From NCBI GenBank assembly GCA_029817715.1, contig JARUPY010000539.1:5989501-6053500 (forward strand): a stretch of 64,000 nucleotides of DNA, written 5' to 3'. This document shows, piece by piece, positions 12,201-22,190 of the stretch; the stretch's first letter is position 1; the number at the start of each line of letters is the position of its first letter. Made by a program: the position numbers and the translations under genes. Under the pieces are notes generated by a model, which ran no database searches, was not told the origin of the DNA, and saw only the letters and a program-made list of their open reading frames with translations. The stretch comes from Melastoma dodecandrum (Eukaryota; Streptophyta; Magnoliopsida; Myrtales; Melastomataceae).

Positions 12201-14239
12201 TGCGTGAAGGTATTGTGCTAGGTCACAGAATTTCGGAGAGTGGCATCGAGGTGGACAAGGCCAAGGTGGAGACAATCGAGAAGCTACCCCCTCCGACATC
12301 AGTGAAAGGAGTTCGAAGTTTTCTGGGACACGCTGGCTTCTACAGGAGGTTTATTAAAGACTTTTCGAAGATCACCAAACCGTTGTGCAACCTCCTGGAG
12401 AAAGATGCACCTTTCCTCTTCGACGGTAGGTGTATGGAGGCGTTCCATACATTGAAAGAGAGGTTAGTGTCCTCTCCAATTATCGTTGCCCCTGATTGGA
12501 ACCTGCCTTTTGAACTCATGTGCGATGCGAGTGATTTAGCCGTAGGAGCGGTCTTAGGACAGAAGAAAGATAGGCATTTTCGTGCAATTTACTATGCTAG
12601 TAGGACACTCGATTCCGCCCAAGTCAATTACACGACAACGGAAAAGGAGATGTTGGCAATCGTGTTTGCATTTGATAAGTTTAGGCCTTATTTGATTGGC
12701 TCTTCTGTGATTGTGCATACTGATCATGCTGCCATACGCTACCTGATTTCTAAAGCGGAGTCCAAGCCGCGACTAATCCGTTGGGTTTTATTGTTGCAAG
12801 AGTTCGATCTTACAATCGTCGACAGGAAAGGTTCCGAGAATCAGGTGGCTGATCACTTATCTCGGCTGGAGGAGGGAACAACGAGCACCACACTTTCGAC
12901 GCTGATCAATGATTCCTTCCCTGATGAGCAATTGTTCGCCGTGGAGGTAACCGCACCTTGGTATGCCGACTATGTGAACTACATAGTCGCGAATATTTTC
13001 CCTCCAGACATGTCAAGCCAACAGCGGAAAAGGTTCGTTCATGACGTAAAATTTTATATGTGGGATGAGCCTTTGCTTTTTCGTAAATGTGCAGGTCAGG
13101 TTATTCGGCGTTGTGTCCCGGAGGAAGAAATCAGGCCGATCCTTGAGCAATGTCATGCATCACCGTATGGTGGACACCACGGCGGTCACAAAACAGTAGC
13201 AAAGGTCCTACAATCAGGTTTTTATTGGCCCTCCCTGTTTAAGGATGCTTACTCTTTTGTCGCACAGTGTGATCGTTGTCAAAAGGTAGGCAATATTTCG
13301 CGTCGTGATGAAATGCCCCTGAATAGCATTTTAGAGGTTGAACTTTTTGATGTATGGGGAATAGACTTCATGGGCCCCTTCATAGACTCGTTTAAGAACA
13401 AGTACATTCTAGTGGCTGTTGATTATGTGTCCAAATGGGTAGAGGCTATTGCGTTGCCCACTAACGATGCTCGTGGAGTTTTGAAATTTCTTAGACAGAT
13501 TTTCACGCGATTCGGAACACCACGAGCCATCATCAGTGACGGTGGAGCCCATTTTTGCAACAACAAGTTCAATGCACTGATGCGGAAATATGGAGTCAAG
13601 CACAAGGTGGCTTTACCCTATCATCCTCAAACATGCGGCCAAGTCGAAGTTTCCAACCGCGAAATCAAAAGGATCCTGGAAAAGACGGTAAGCGTTAATC
13701 GAAAAGACTGGTCTACCAAGCTTGACGATGCTCTATGGGCATACAGGACGGCCTTCAAGACCCCGATTGGGACATCGCCGTACAAGCTGGTATATGGCAA
13801 AGCTTGTCACTTGCCGGTGGAGTTGGAACATAAAGCTTACTGGGCGGTTCAGAAGCTAAACATGGACCCAAGCGCAGCAGGGGAGCAGCGATTAATGCAG
13901 CTGAATGAAATGGAGGAATTCCGGAGAGACGCATACGAGAATGCCCGCATTTACAAAGAGAAGACCAAGGCGTGGCATGATCGTCGACTTAAGGAGCGTA
14001 AATTCTCTCCTGGTCAATTAGTACTTTTATTCAATTCACGGCTTCGGTTGTTTCCAGGGAAACTCAAATCGCGCTGGTCAGGACCCTTCGAAATTACCCA
14101 GGTACTACCATTCGGTGTTCTCGAATTAGTAGGTACTGATTCTTCTGACAGGTTCAAGGTGAATGCAAGTCGGGTCAAGCCATACTTTGGAGGTGTTGTC
14201 CACCGGGATCCGGGGACACTAATGATGAAAGACACGTAA
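9278..14239 (+). CDS. gag-pol polyprotein (gag, protease, RT, RNase H, integrase)
   Basis: This is an uninterrupted frame of about 1,653 codons continuing the gag frame. The retrotransposon gag domain comes first ([16 protein letters not shown] near residue 24). A coiled, Gln/Glu-rich region follows near 270-400. The aspartic protease active site is [11 protein letters not shown] near 505. Reverse transcriptase carries [12 protein letters not shown] near 867 and FMDDF near 934, the YxDD box with Phe in place of Tyr. RNase H starts near 1080 ([14 protein letters not shown]). Integrase has the HHCC finger (HHGGHK with CDRCQ) near 1300, and DDE residues in GIDFMGPF near 1363, ISDGGAHF near 1418 and VEVSNREIK near 1456. 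The end matches a chromodomain-less gypsy integrase C-terminus (RWSGPFEI). This region itself looks coding-competent, but it lacks an ATG because the gag start is cut off by stops upstream. Confidence 0.93.
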   Translation: MCGTFRYHGVSAEAIKLRLFPFSLRDKARAWLYSLPGESVSSWDDLRKHFLSKYYPPSRTVKIRNDITSFRQLAGESMYEAWDRFKELQRLCPHHDIPKWMLFQSFYDGLAEQLQSTIDSAAGGTIMNKTPDDALDLFEAMATNGQRRAPARGGGHHQIDAITALSAQLETLTKEMAALRTSTQNANSPPRSNLQVMELQEAEEANYVGGTNRNNPYSNTYNPGWRNHPNFSWRNNQEHQDVGPSRPNQPPGFAPPMRQPVSELKSSVEDLLRQVLASNEEVQKQQEETRKQQELILKDHATSIKQLEMQMGQIAGSLVIRPHGTFPSNTELNPKNRENYSAITLRNGKDLEEEFERQEAEKEQAREKRQAKVRETESRKDSEHQSIETPVRTDPMPVVPIIPQVPFPQRLKKHTDEQQFKKFLEVFKKLQINIPFAEALEQMPSYVKFMKDILSKKRKLGGHETISLTEECSAIVQRRLPPKLKDPGKFTIPCHIVTDFFGHALCDLGASINLMPFSVFKKLNIGEVRPTSLTLQLADRSYTYPKGIVEDVLVKVDRFIFPADFVILDYEEDREVPIILGRPFLATGRTLIDVKKGELTMRVHDQEVTFNMDKAMKMPNEVDECRYVDILEEGTVETILEAYELPTEDALLDETSEEEVAFVRQFQRVEPLDRPETTIKPSIEEPLKLELKPLPDHLRYSYLGKDNTLPVIISSSLTNEQEEMLLRVLREHQTAIGWTIADIKGISPAICMHKIVLDSEKKASVEHQRRLNPHMKEVVRKEVIKWLDAGIIYPISDSSWVSPVQCVPKKGGITVVENSKNELIPTRTVTGWRICMDYRKLNAATCKDHFPLAFIDQMLDRLAGKSFYCFLDGYSGYNQIAIAPEDQEKTTFSCPYGTFAFRRMPFGLCNAPATFQRCMQAIFSDMIEKTIEVFMDDFSVFGLSFTNCLDNLAAVLARCERTNLILNWEKCHFMVREGIVLGHRISESGIEVDKAKVETIEKLPPPTSVKGVRSFLGHAGFYRRFIKDFSKITKPLCNLLEKDAPFLFDGRCMEAFHTLKERLVSSPIIVAPDWNLPFELMCDASDLAVGAVLGQKKDRHFRAIYYASRTLDSAQVNYTTTEKEMLAIVFAFDKFRPYLIGSSVIVHTDHAAIRYLISKAESKPRLIRWVLLLQEFDLTIVDRKGSENQVADHLSRLEEGTTSTTLSTLINDSFPDEQLFAVEVTAPWYADYVNYIVANIFPPDMSSQQRKRFVHDVKFYMWDEPLLFRKCAGQVIRRCVPEEEIRPILEQCHASPYGGHHGGHKTVAKVLQSGFYWPSLFKDAYSFVAQCDRCQKVGNISRRDEMPLNSILEVELFDVWGIDFMGPFIDSFKNKYILVAVDYVSKWVEAIALPTNDARGVLKFLRQIFTRFGTPRAIISDGGAHFCNNKFNALMRKYGVKHKVALPYHPQTCGQVEVSNREIKRILEKTVSVNRKDWSTKLDDALWAYRTAFKTPIGTSPYKLVYGKACHLPVELEHKAYWAVQKLNMDPSAAGEQRLMQLNEMEEFRRDAYENARIYKEKTKAWHDRRLKERKFSPGQLVLLFNSRLRLFPGKLKSRWSGPFEITQVLPFGVLELVGTDSSDRFKVNASRVKPYFGGVVHRDPGTLMMKDT

Positions 14240-15086
14240 AGGATCAGAGTGTCAGGCTGACGACGTTAAATCAAGCGCTGCTCGGGAGGCAACCCGAGTC
14301 AAATTTTATTTCCTTTTCTTGGTTTATTTGTTTTCTTTTAGTTTTTGAGTTTGATTTTGGCTAAATTTTCTAGGAAAAAGAAAATTACGGAGCGATAAGA
14401 TCACGGGACCGGTGTTGCTGAAAGGAGAAGTCAGAGATAATGGTGCAGCTGCATGGGGGACAGGGGAAGATGTCTGCCAGGTCGATGCAGCTGCAACGAT
14501 CCCCTTGTGCAGCTGCATGAGACCCTCAGTCAGAGTCAAGTCACCAACAGCAAGCTTCGTGCAGCTGCAACCAAATCTCTTGCAGCTGCATGACTAGGGG
14601 AGACCATCAGACCGATCCGTGCAGCTGCAGCCCAAGCTTCGTGCAGCTGCACGCTTATAATAGGGGGCTGTCTGACCGGTCGTTGCAGCTTCGTGCAGCT
14701 GCACGAGACCCCCAGAAATTCAGCACGGATCATCCGACAGGGTCGTGCAGCTGCACGACCCGACCGGTGCAGCTGCACCGGTTCGGATTTTCAGAAAAAA
14801 TAAAAGAGGGGCCGGCCGCCCAAACCCTAAAAACTTTCTTTTTCTCTCCCTCACTCGCAGGTCATCGCCCCCAGACGCCCCACCACCTCCGGTGCTTGAC
14901 GATTCCGCCGATTTCCGTCGTCCACAACCTCCCCCGGTGTAAGTATCGTTTCTTACCTTTCGAGCTCAAGCGCCCCTTTCCAAATCTCTTCGCTCGGACC
15001 TCAGGTGCATTTTTCTCCGTCGCTCTCCGGCAATTCGTGACTCTTAGCTGTTAGATTAGGACGTGCTTCGGTGGAAATTTGATTAG
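14240..15086 (+). other. Noncoding spacer between pol and the extra ORF
   Basis: After the pol stop codon this 850-bp stretch carries ten copies of the palindrome TGCAGCTGCA between 14444 and 14777, each in GC-richer surroundings. A pyrimidine-rich tract and an AG near 14840-14860 resemble a splice acceptor, which could serve a spliced subgenomic RNA for the downstream ORF. That last point is inference. Confidence 0.5.
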
Positions 15087-16265
15087 ATGGCTCCTAAGAG
15101 GCAGAAAACCGGTGCCGGGTCTTCCTCGGGGCACACCGAGGACGATAGGATTAGGGAAGCGGCAATGACCCGCTCTATCATTGAGGAGCGCGGGATTAAC
15201 GCTAATGAGCGGTATCTCGAAAGCTTCCAGTATATAATTGATAAGCTAGGATGGGTCGAGTTTTGCTGGGAACCGGCCCCGGCTAGTATACCGTTGGTTA
15301 GGGAATTCTATGCGAATGCGCATACATATGACCCGAACGGTGAAACAATTCAGGTCAAGAATAAGAAAGTAGTATTTAGCCCGGATGCAATTGCGTTGCT
15401 TTATAACTTACCTCGTTATAAAACTGATGGCTGGAATGCGTATCTCGCCGAATCCTTTGATGCCCAAGCAATATTAGAGACATTAACTAGGGACCGGGCA
15501 GGAGCACGTTGGATATTGTCGACATCAAACGAACCCATTGCACTCCAGGGTTCAGATCTCCATACGACGGCGAAGATGTGGCAACTCTTCGTCTCCGCAC
15601 GACTTATCCCTGGAACCAACGTCTCCCGTTTAACTAAGGAAAGGGCGGCGCTGATATACTGCATATTGCAGTTGAGACAGATTGATGTAGGGGTAGTAAT
15701 TAATGGTATGATTCATCGCTGTCTTCGTGAACTTAATCTTGGATTATGGTTTCCCACCATAATCACTGAGTTGTGTAGACAGGCAGGGATTAGGGTGGAT
15801 CCGAAGGATGGGCTGCTCCAACCTCAAAAATCGCTCAACAATGCATCATGGCTCAGGATCCAGCACGAGATCACGGTCAAGGAGAGACGCGACGGGGGTA
15901 GAGTTCCGGTTCAAGCTGCTACTGGAGGGGAAACATCCCAACCCGACCCGACTCCGGTATCGCGTTTTCCCTCTGAGGAAGAACGTTGGGCTTAAATGAC
16001 GACGTTCATGCAATCCACGATGGACTTCCAGCAGCGTGCCTTGGCATTTCAGCAGAGTTCCTTGGATTTTCAAGCGCGGTCGCTAGCTTACCAGCAACAT
16101 ACCATGGACTACCAGAGGTATCAAATGGATTGCCTCCGTCACCTCGGTGTTTCTCATGGCGTGGATTTCTCTTCGTTTCAGGAGCTCGTTTTTCAATATC
16201 CTCCTCCTACGGAAGACGCAGCGGATGATCCTATCTCTGAGGATGAGCAGCCCGGCGACGATTGA
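15087..16265 (+). pseudogene. Extra (env-position) ORF of the retrotransposon, interrupted by one stop
   Basis: An ATG at 15087 opens 302 codons beginning MAPKRQKTGAGSSSG, ending at TAA 15993-15995. The same frame then continues from ATG 15996 for 89 more codons rich in Gln (FQQRALAFQQSSLDFQ) to a stop at 16263-16265. The first part resembles the domain often annotated as a putative plant transposon protein that follows pol in Athila-type elements (for example LGWVEFCWEPAPASIPLVREFY). Reading across the stop gives one continuous protein of about 392 residues, and the TAA could derive from CAA, so I treat it as one broken gene. No envelope-type signal peptide or transmembrane segment is visible, so calling it envelope would be unjustified. 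Confidence 0.7.
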
Positions 16266-17411
16266 TCAGGGAGTACTATTTCCTTTTTCTTTTGCACTTT
16301 CTTTTCGAGTTTCTACTACGGCGTTATGTTTGCACCGAGGTCGCTGCAATTTTTAGGTTTGGGGGTGTGGTGTTTATCTGCTGGTGCAAGTTTTGATTGT
16401 GTTAGGCTCCTTTATGTTTGTTAGAAATTTTGTTTAGTTTGTTTTCGTTTCCGATCATTTTTAGGTACGTTTAAAAAAAAAAGAAAGAAAAAAAATTTTC
16501 ATGACGAACCTCCTCAGGTAGCCTTAGGAATTTGAGAGCGAAGAGTCTGACTCTAGGATGATGCCTTGAGGTAGAGCACACCTAAGGAAGAGAAGGAGGT
16601 TGTTCTAAGTTAGCGTGTGGAATTTGAATAAGAAAAAAGAGAAAGACTCAGTAGGGAGCATGAGTAACAGTGAGAGCTTCACACCTTCCTTGAAAGTATA
16701 GCCATTGGGATAAGTAGGGGCTCTTAAACCAACTCTTGAAGCTAGCTCTGACCTTTGTAAAAAAAAAAAAAAAAGAGAAAGAAAACGGTTGCCAAGGCTC
16801 TGAGCACCACTATCCAGGTTAGAAAGTGTGAAAAATTGAAAAAAAAGCAACGATTAGTGAGTAATGAAAAGATAAGGCCTGGATATGTGCTTGTGGTGTG
16901 AGTCTTCCTTGCGGCTCGAGATTTCGTCCTAGGGGTGCTTTATCACCTAGTGCATTGGTCCAACTGGACCGGGAGACACTGACTGAGAACTCGCTACACG
17001 GGCGTTTGCGGTAATTGATTAGCATTTAGAGTCGTGCAATCGAGAAACAGAAAAAAAAATGAAACAAGAATGATTGAGTAGAAGGTTCATGAGTAGGTGG
17101 AAGGAGGGGGCAAGAGGTAAGTCTCTGAAAATTCCTCGGTGGCTATGAAAGATTCGAGGGTGTGTGGTAATCATTGTGAAAGGGTAACCTACTGGGATGA
17201 GTTTTAAAGCAAAATATTAATAGCACACGCTAGCGGTGAATAAACTCTGACTCTGAATGAAGTGTGCGACCTCATCTGAGGGTGTTTAAGGACAATTTGC
17301 AATCAAAAGACTAAGGTGGTCTGAGGACTGACGTTGAGTCTGTGTTTGCTTTGCTTTGGCATGTTTTCTTTTGTTTTGCTCGAGGACTAGCAAAGATTAG
17401 GTTTGGGGGTG
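16266..17411 (+). other. 3' noncoding region of the retrotransposon with two polypurine-like tracts
   Basis: No ORF of note was found. A-rich runs lie near 16471-16497 and 16759-16774. The 17-base string TTAGGTTTGGGGGTGTG occurs at 16353-16369 and again at 17397-17413, directly before the 3' LTR, where it should act as the polypurine tract for plus-strand priming. Confidence 0.65.
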
Positions 17412-18776
17412 TGAGAACTCTAGTAAAACAGAGTTATATTATCACATTTAGGCTTAATTCTAGTTAGTTTCGAGAATTTCAATTGTTATTGTTTGCCAAT
17501 TGAGCTTAAATTGTCATTCATCACGTTTGCTTTGTGATCGTAGGAAGTAAATGAAGGCATGACGGAAAACAAAGCAAAAGGGTGAAGGATGAAGAGGAAT
17601 AGAAGGCGGAGGACACGGTGCAGCTGCAACCAATCTTCTTGCAGCTGCACAAGTGAAGCAGAAGGACGACAGACAGGCTCGTGCAGCTGCAACTCCAAGC
17701 TCGTGCAGCTGCACGACGAGAGGAGGAATTGATCAAGGGCATCAGACTGGTCGTTGCAGCTGCAACGCCAGTCCCCTACAGCTGCACGAGTGCGACATGG
17801 CAGATATGAAGAGAGCTTCAGAGAGGTCGTTGCAGCTGCAACGAATTCATCTTGCAGCTGCACGACATAATATTGCCCGAAAATTAGATTTTATTTTTTT
17901 AGATTTGCTTTAGGTATAAAAAGATTGGATTTTAGGTTTTCGGAGGTACCTTTTCTCTTTACCCCTTCTGACTTTGGTTTTGGCACCCGACGACGGCTAG
18001 GAACAAGGAGACGAAGACGTTGATGGAGACTTCGACGATCTTTCTTTTCTCTTTGCTTTTTGTTTCGTTTGCGATGTCGAACTAAACATCTTTTTCTAGG
18101 ATGATGATGAACCGACTCGTGTAGTTGGTTATCCACTTTTTCGGAATCAATTCAAGAAGATTTATCGTTTACTTGTGTTTCTTCTGTGTGTAATGCTTAC
18201 CTATCGGGTTGATCGCCGGTTTGTATGAACTCTTAGTCTTAAGTGAACTCGAGAGAGACTTAGGATTAGAAGAGGGGAAACATAACTTAGGTTAAGGCCG
18301 AGAGATCGGTTTAACTAAGAGGAGTATAGAGATATACACTCGTAGGTAACCGAGAGAACAATTGGATCTCAATGAATTCTGATTATTCGTGATTCGCTAT
18401 AGAAATATAGGTTTACGGGTGATTAGTAATTCACAGTTACAGCCTCGAGAGAGGTGTAGCGATTGTTAGGGAATTGTGGTTAGTAAACGGTAAAACGGAT
18501 TGAATTGAGGAAGAGAGAGTGCAATAATCTACGAATCGATAGGGGATTCGGAGTCCTAGGCCTTTATTCTTCGAATTACAACCTTGTTTTCATTTTTCTT
18601 GCGATTTACTTTCTTGCACCAAACCTTTCATTACTTAACCTTCTTGACTAGAATTTGAACTCAATAATTGATTATTGGCAGTAGATTCTGTTTAATCAGT
18701 CCTCGTGGGAACGATCTTTCTCATCACTTTATTACTTGGCGCGACCCGTATACTTGCGTGTGCGTTTTAGCGAACA
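17412..18776 (+). repeat. 3' long terminal repeat
   Basis: This copy is 1,365 bp, from TGAGAACTC to CGAACA, and is collinear with the 5' LTR. It has seven intact TGCAGCTGCA palindromes plus one altered copy (CTACAGCTGCA) between about 17619 and 17862, and lacks one 22-bp unit. Confidence 0.93.
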
Positions 18777-20568
18777 GAATCACCGGGGGAGGGATGACCT
18801 ACGCTCCTGGGCCATGTCTCTCGGACACCACCCCCCTTCCCCCGACACCGACAACTCCTCCTCCATTGCTAACTTTAAATGCACATGCAAAGGCGAAGGG
18901 ACCAGACCAGTAGGGTGTAGTTAGGGACCCTCAAAACCTCATCCACTCATCCAATCTCTGATTACAGTGGAACTATGCGGGTCACCCCTTGCCTTGTCCT
19001 CCGGCTAAATGATCTTTCAAAGGATCTCTTAACTGTTAGTTATGGTCCTGGTTTTGGCTCCCCCAACACTCCACATTCTTCCTTGTGTGGTTGACATCAA
19101 ACACGGGGGGACCCTTGCCTTTTGTCTCCCATGAGATTCTTTTCAGAAACATATATGCATGGATTCGTCTAACGCTTCACCGTCGGAGGTCGGGTGGGGG
19201 CATTGTGGCAACACCGGGTTGCTGGTCCGTTGCGAGAAATATCGAACATCATTCCTTACAGTACACGCTTTGATGCCGGTGGATCGTCTTTCTTTTTTAA
19301 AATAAAAAAAGAAAAATTGGAAAACGCGAGACGAGAAGGGACAAACATGGAGATATGCTGGTGGGAAGTACCATTCGTGTAGGAGGAGGTGATAAAGATA
19401 CGTGGTCCAGTTTTGCCCTAGCAGTAGACAAAAGGAATTACGGCTTTAAATATACATTATATTTTATTAACCGACGCCGAATCCATCCCAAATCGTGGGT
19501 CTTTGTCGCCATTTTGGTACGCGTCAACTTCTGATGCGTAGTTATTCCAAAGGATAAATAACGATATGAAGAGACAACACAAATCATATGTCAAAAGAAG
19601 AAAGCTGGCATGCATTAGCAAAATAAATCAACATCAAGATCATGCAGTTGTGTTTGTGTGCTCGTAACATGGGAGGTGGGGTTGGGCATGCATGCAATCT
19701 ACATTTTTCAAAATCTTCAAATTCCATTTTGGTTGGCTCTGCTTACTCCCCTTCCGTACCTACACATACTTGATATAATCAACTGCTACAACAGAAAAGT
19801 AGCCCAGCCCCTCTGCGTCTTCGCCACCGACAACAATCATCGACCAGGCACCCCGTCCCACCCCTATGAATGCCGCCTGCAGCTAACTCTTCGTATCTAC
19901 GCGCAATTTTGTTTGCCATTCAATGTCGTGGTTCCTACCGAACCATAGCACTCCCTCGATTCGTGGTCCAGTCGACATACGAATTCAAGCTTCATTTTGG
20001 CTGGTTGGTCGCTTCATTCATTGTGGTGGGTGTCCTCAATATCTCTCTCTCTCCGCTGAGATGGGTGGACCAGATTAGATTAGACAGGATTCCCCATCTG
20101 TGGAGAACAAGAAGAAATGCCAGTAAACGAAAGGCTTAGAGCAATAACATACGATGGCTACGACCAAGAATAAGAAAACAAAGTGTTACGTTGATAATCT
20201 TGCGTGATTCCGGGGAGAATGATGGGAATATACTTTTTGACATTTGTTGATCTTGTCCAGGACAACCATGCGAGGAGGAGGAGGTGGACAAAATGGTACG
20301 AGAAGTGAGGATCTTGTGTGAAGGGGAGGGTAAGAAGTGTGTTTGGGGTTGCTTGGTGGGAAAGAGAAGCATGTGCAGGGTGGGGTCTTTTGGCCTTTGC
20401 ATGTGGAACAAACGCATGTGCTTGCTAAATGCTAACCCCCCACCTCCTTTTGATGTAGATCCTTCTTTTCCCCGCCTCTTGTGATCCAATATTTTCTTCG
20501 GGTGGTGATTTGAGTGTGATGATTATGACGACGACGACGACGACGACTTTGTCCCAGCTTCCATCGTG
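18777..20568. other. Spacer between the retrotransposon and expansin
   Basis: No gene was recognised in 1.8 kb. The left part is the original flank of the insertion. A (GAC)n microsatellite sits at about 20527-20547, just upstream of the expansin TATA box. Confidence 0.4.
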
Positions 20569-20574
20569 TATAAG
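20569..20574 (+). promoter_or_regulatory. TATA box of the expansin gene
   Basis: TATAAG lies within GTGTATAAGTAGGGG, about 100 bp upstream of the ATG at 20670. Spacing and context suit a core promoter. Confidence 0.55.
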
Positions 20575-20669
20575 TAGGGGCATCTGCACTTCGGTTCATT
20601 TCGTCTCAAGCAAACACAACAAAACATTCTCTAAGCACAATACCATCCCTCTAGCCAAACCACCGAGTG

Positions 20670-21614
20670 ATGGCCCCCGCTTCCGCTTGCCCGACCCTCC
20701 TCCTTGTTTTGACCTTGTTCATCGCGAGAGCGTATGGGCAATTCGGTGGGTGGGAAGGCGGTCACGCCACATTCTATGGCGGCGGCGATGCTTCCGGCAC
20801 GATGGGTACGTCGACTGACTATGCATCCTACCATTACGAACCCTTGAACTTAGTCCTCGTTCCTGGGGCAATCTAAAACGTGAGCGTTGTGATTTTTGGC
20901 AGGGGGTGCTTGTGGCTACGGCAATCTGTACAGCCAGGGTTACGGGACTAAGACTGCAGCGCTTAGCACGGCTCTGTTCAACAACGGCCTGAGCTGCGGC
21001 GCTTGCTTCGAGCTGAAGTGCAATGACGACCCAAAATGGTGCCTCCCGGGAACAATCCTGGTGACTGCCACCAACTTCTGTCCTCCCAACCCTTCGCTCC
21101 CAAATAACAATGGCGGCTGGTGCAATCCTCCCCTCCAACATTTCGATCTGGCTGAACCCGCGTTCCTCCAGATTGCTCAGTACAGGGCGGGGATAGTCCC
21201 CGTCTCCTTCCGAAGGTACTTCGTCCGTGTTCATTTCTTCTTCACCTAACTTGGTGAGGCTGGAAATTGAGCAGCCAGAAGCTAATCGAGTGTGGATCTG
21301 GGCATTACAGGGTTCCTTGCATGAAGAAGGGAGGCATAAGGTTCACAATAAACGGCCACTCCTACTTCAACCTTGTGCTGATCACCAATGTAGGGGGAGC
21401 TGGCGATGTCCACTCCGTCTCGATAAAGGGGTTGAAGACTGGGTGGCAAGCAACGTCTAGGAACTGGGGACAGAACTGGCAGAGCAATTCGTATCTCAAC
21501 GGGCAGAGCTTGTCGTTCAAAGTGACCACCAGTGATGGCAAGACAGTAATCAGCAACAACGTAGTCCCCACGAACTGGCAGTTCGGTCAGACATTCGAGG
21601 GAGGCCAGTTTTGA
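20670..21614 (+). CDS. EXPA: Alpha-expansin (EXPA), three exons
   Basis: Exons 20670-20805, 20903-21215 and 21311-21614 join in phase to 753 nt, a 250-residue protein, the usual alpha-expansin length. It loosens cell walls in a pH-dependent, non-hydrolytic manner. Residues 1-23 are a secretion signal ([15 protein letters not shown]). The mature protein starts near [16 protein letters not shown]. The family-45-like domain contains [17 protein letters not shown], the conserved cysteines and the HFD motif near residue 125. The C-terminal domain ([19 protein letters not shown] to QTFEGGQF) carries the Trp residues expected to bind cellulose. Intron positions are the conserved EXPA ones. The start was chosen at 20670 because an ATG there gives the signal peptide directly. 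Confidence 0.97.
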
Positions 21615-22190
21615 GTCAATACCGCCCAACATTTTAAAAAAAGAAAAACAAAAGCTCTGGAAATTGGCATTGTATAAGGGAGAAGTGGAAGTGTTGGAAG
21701 TTTTGGGGTGGAGGAGGAGGGGGCTGTCCAACGCAGGGGTAGCTCTAAGGGCACCCGCTAAGGCATCTCCAATTTATAATTAGTACTAAAGAATATAAGG
21801 GAAAGCAGTAGTAGTTCAGTTGGAGGGCATGTCTGTTTTGTGAAACATGATACCCCCCATATAAGAGGGTGTGTGTAACAAGTTCTCTTATCAAATTTAA
21901 TGAAAAATGTATCATTTTAGAGCTAGTAGTACTGTCTCTGCTACAATGTGTTCCACCTAAGGGCTGGCGGTGGAGCGGTCGTCCGGGGCGGGGAGGGGTG
22001 GGGGGGCCGATGAGCATATGGGCCGGGCCAACTAGATGGGCCTTAACTTTTTAAGTCCATTTGGAAGGGAATCAAATCAGGTGGCAAGGAGCCCATTGTT
22101 AATTCCGCTTCTTTCCCATTATCTCAGTCCCAGTCGCAGCTGGTTTGGCCACCGCCGACTCCTCCCTCCATCCGCCCGCCCTCCCTCCTA
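21615..22190. other. Spacer between expansin and superoxide dismutase
   Basis: No gene was seen. It holds the expansin 3' untranslated region and the superoxide dismutase promoter. A GC-rich, site II-like patch with TGGGCC lies near 22018-22040. Confidence 0.4.

Larger units (their letters stand above)
7462..18776 (+). mobile_element. Athila-like Ty3/gypsy LTR retrotransposon
   Basis: The element is 11,315 bp with two near-identical LTRs (7462-8848 and 17412-18776). Both LTRs begin TG and end CA. An Asp-tRNA-type primer binding site follows the 5' LTR and a G-rich polypurine-like tract precedes the 3' LTR. The internal order is gag, aspartic protease, reverse transcriptase, RNase H, integrase, then a separate ORF in the position where Athila elements carry an extra (env-position) gene. 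That order and the primer site place it in the Ty3/gypsy Athila/Tat group. Flanking bases are GAATA (7457-7461) and GAATC (18777-18781), a four-of-five match to a target-site duplication. Three in-frame stop codons (9092, 9254, 15993) mean the copy is probably not autonomous. Confidence 0.93.

Noticed and set aside
14324..15054. Several ORFs of 60-150 codons on both strands in the region after pol
   Set aside because: They arise from the repeated TGCAGCTGCA palindrome, which encodes Cys/Ser/Gln/Ala-rich strings in every frame, and they have no conserved sequence.
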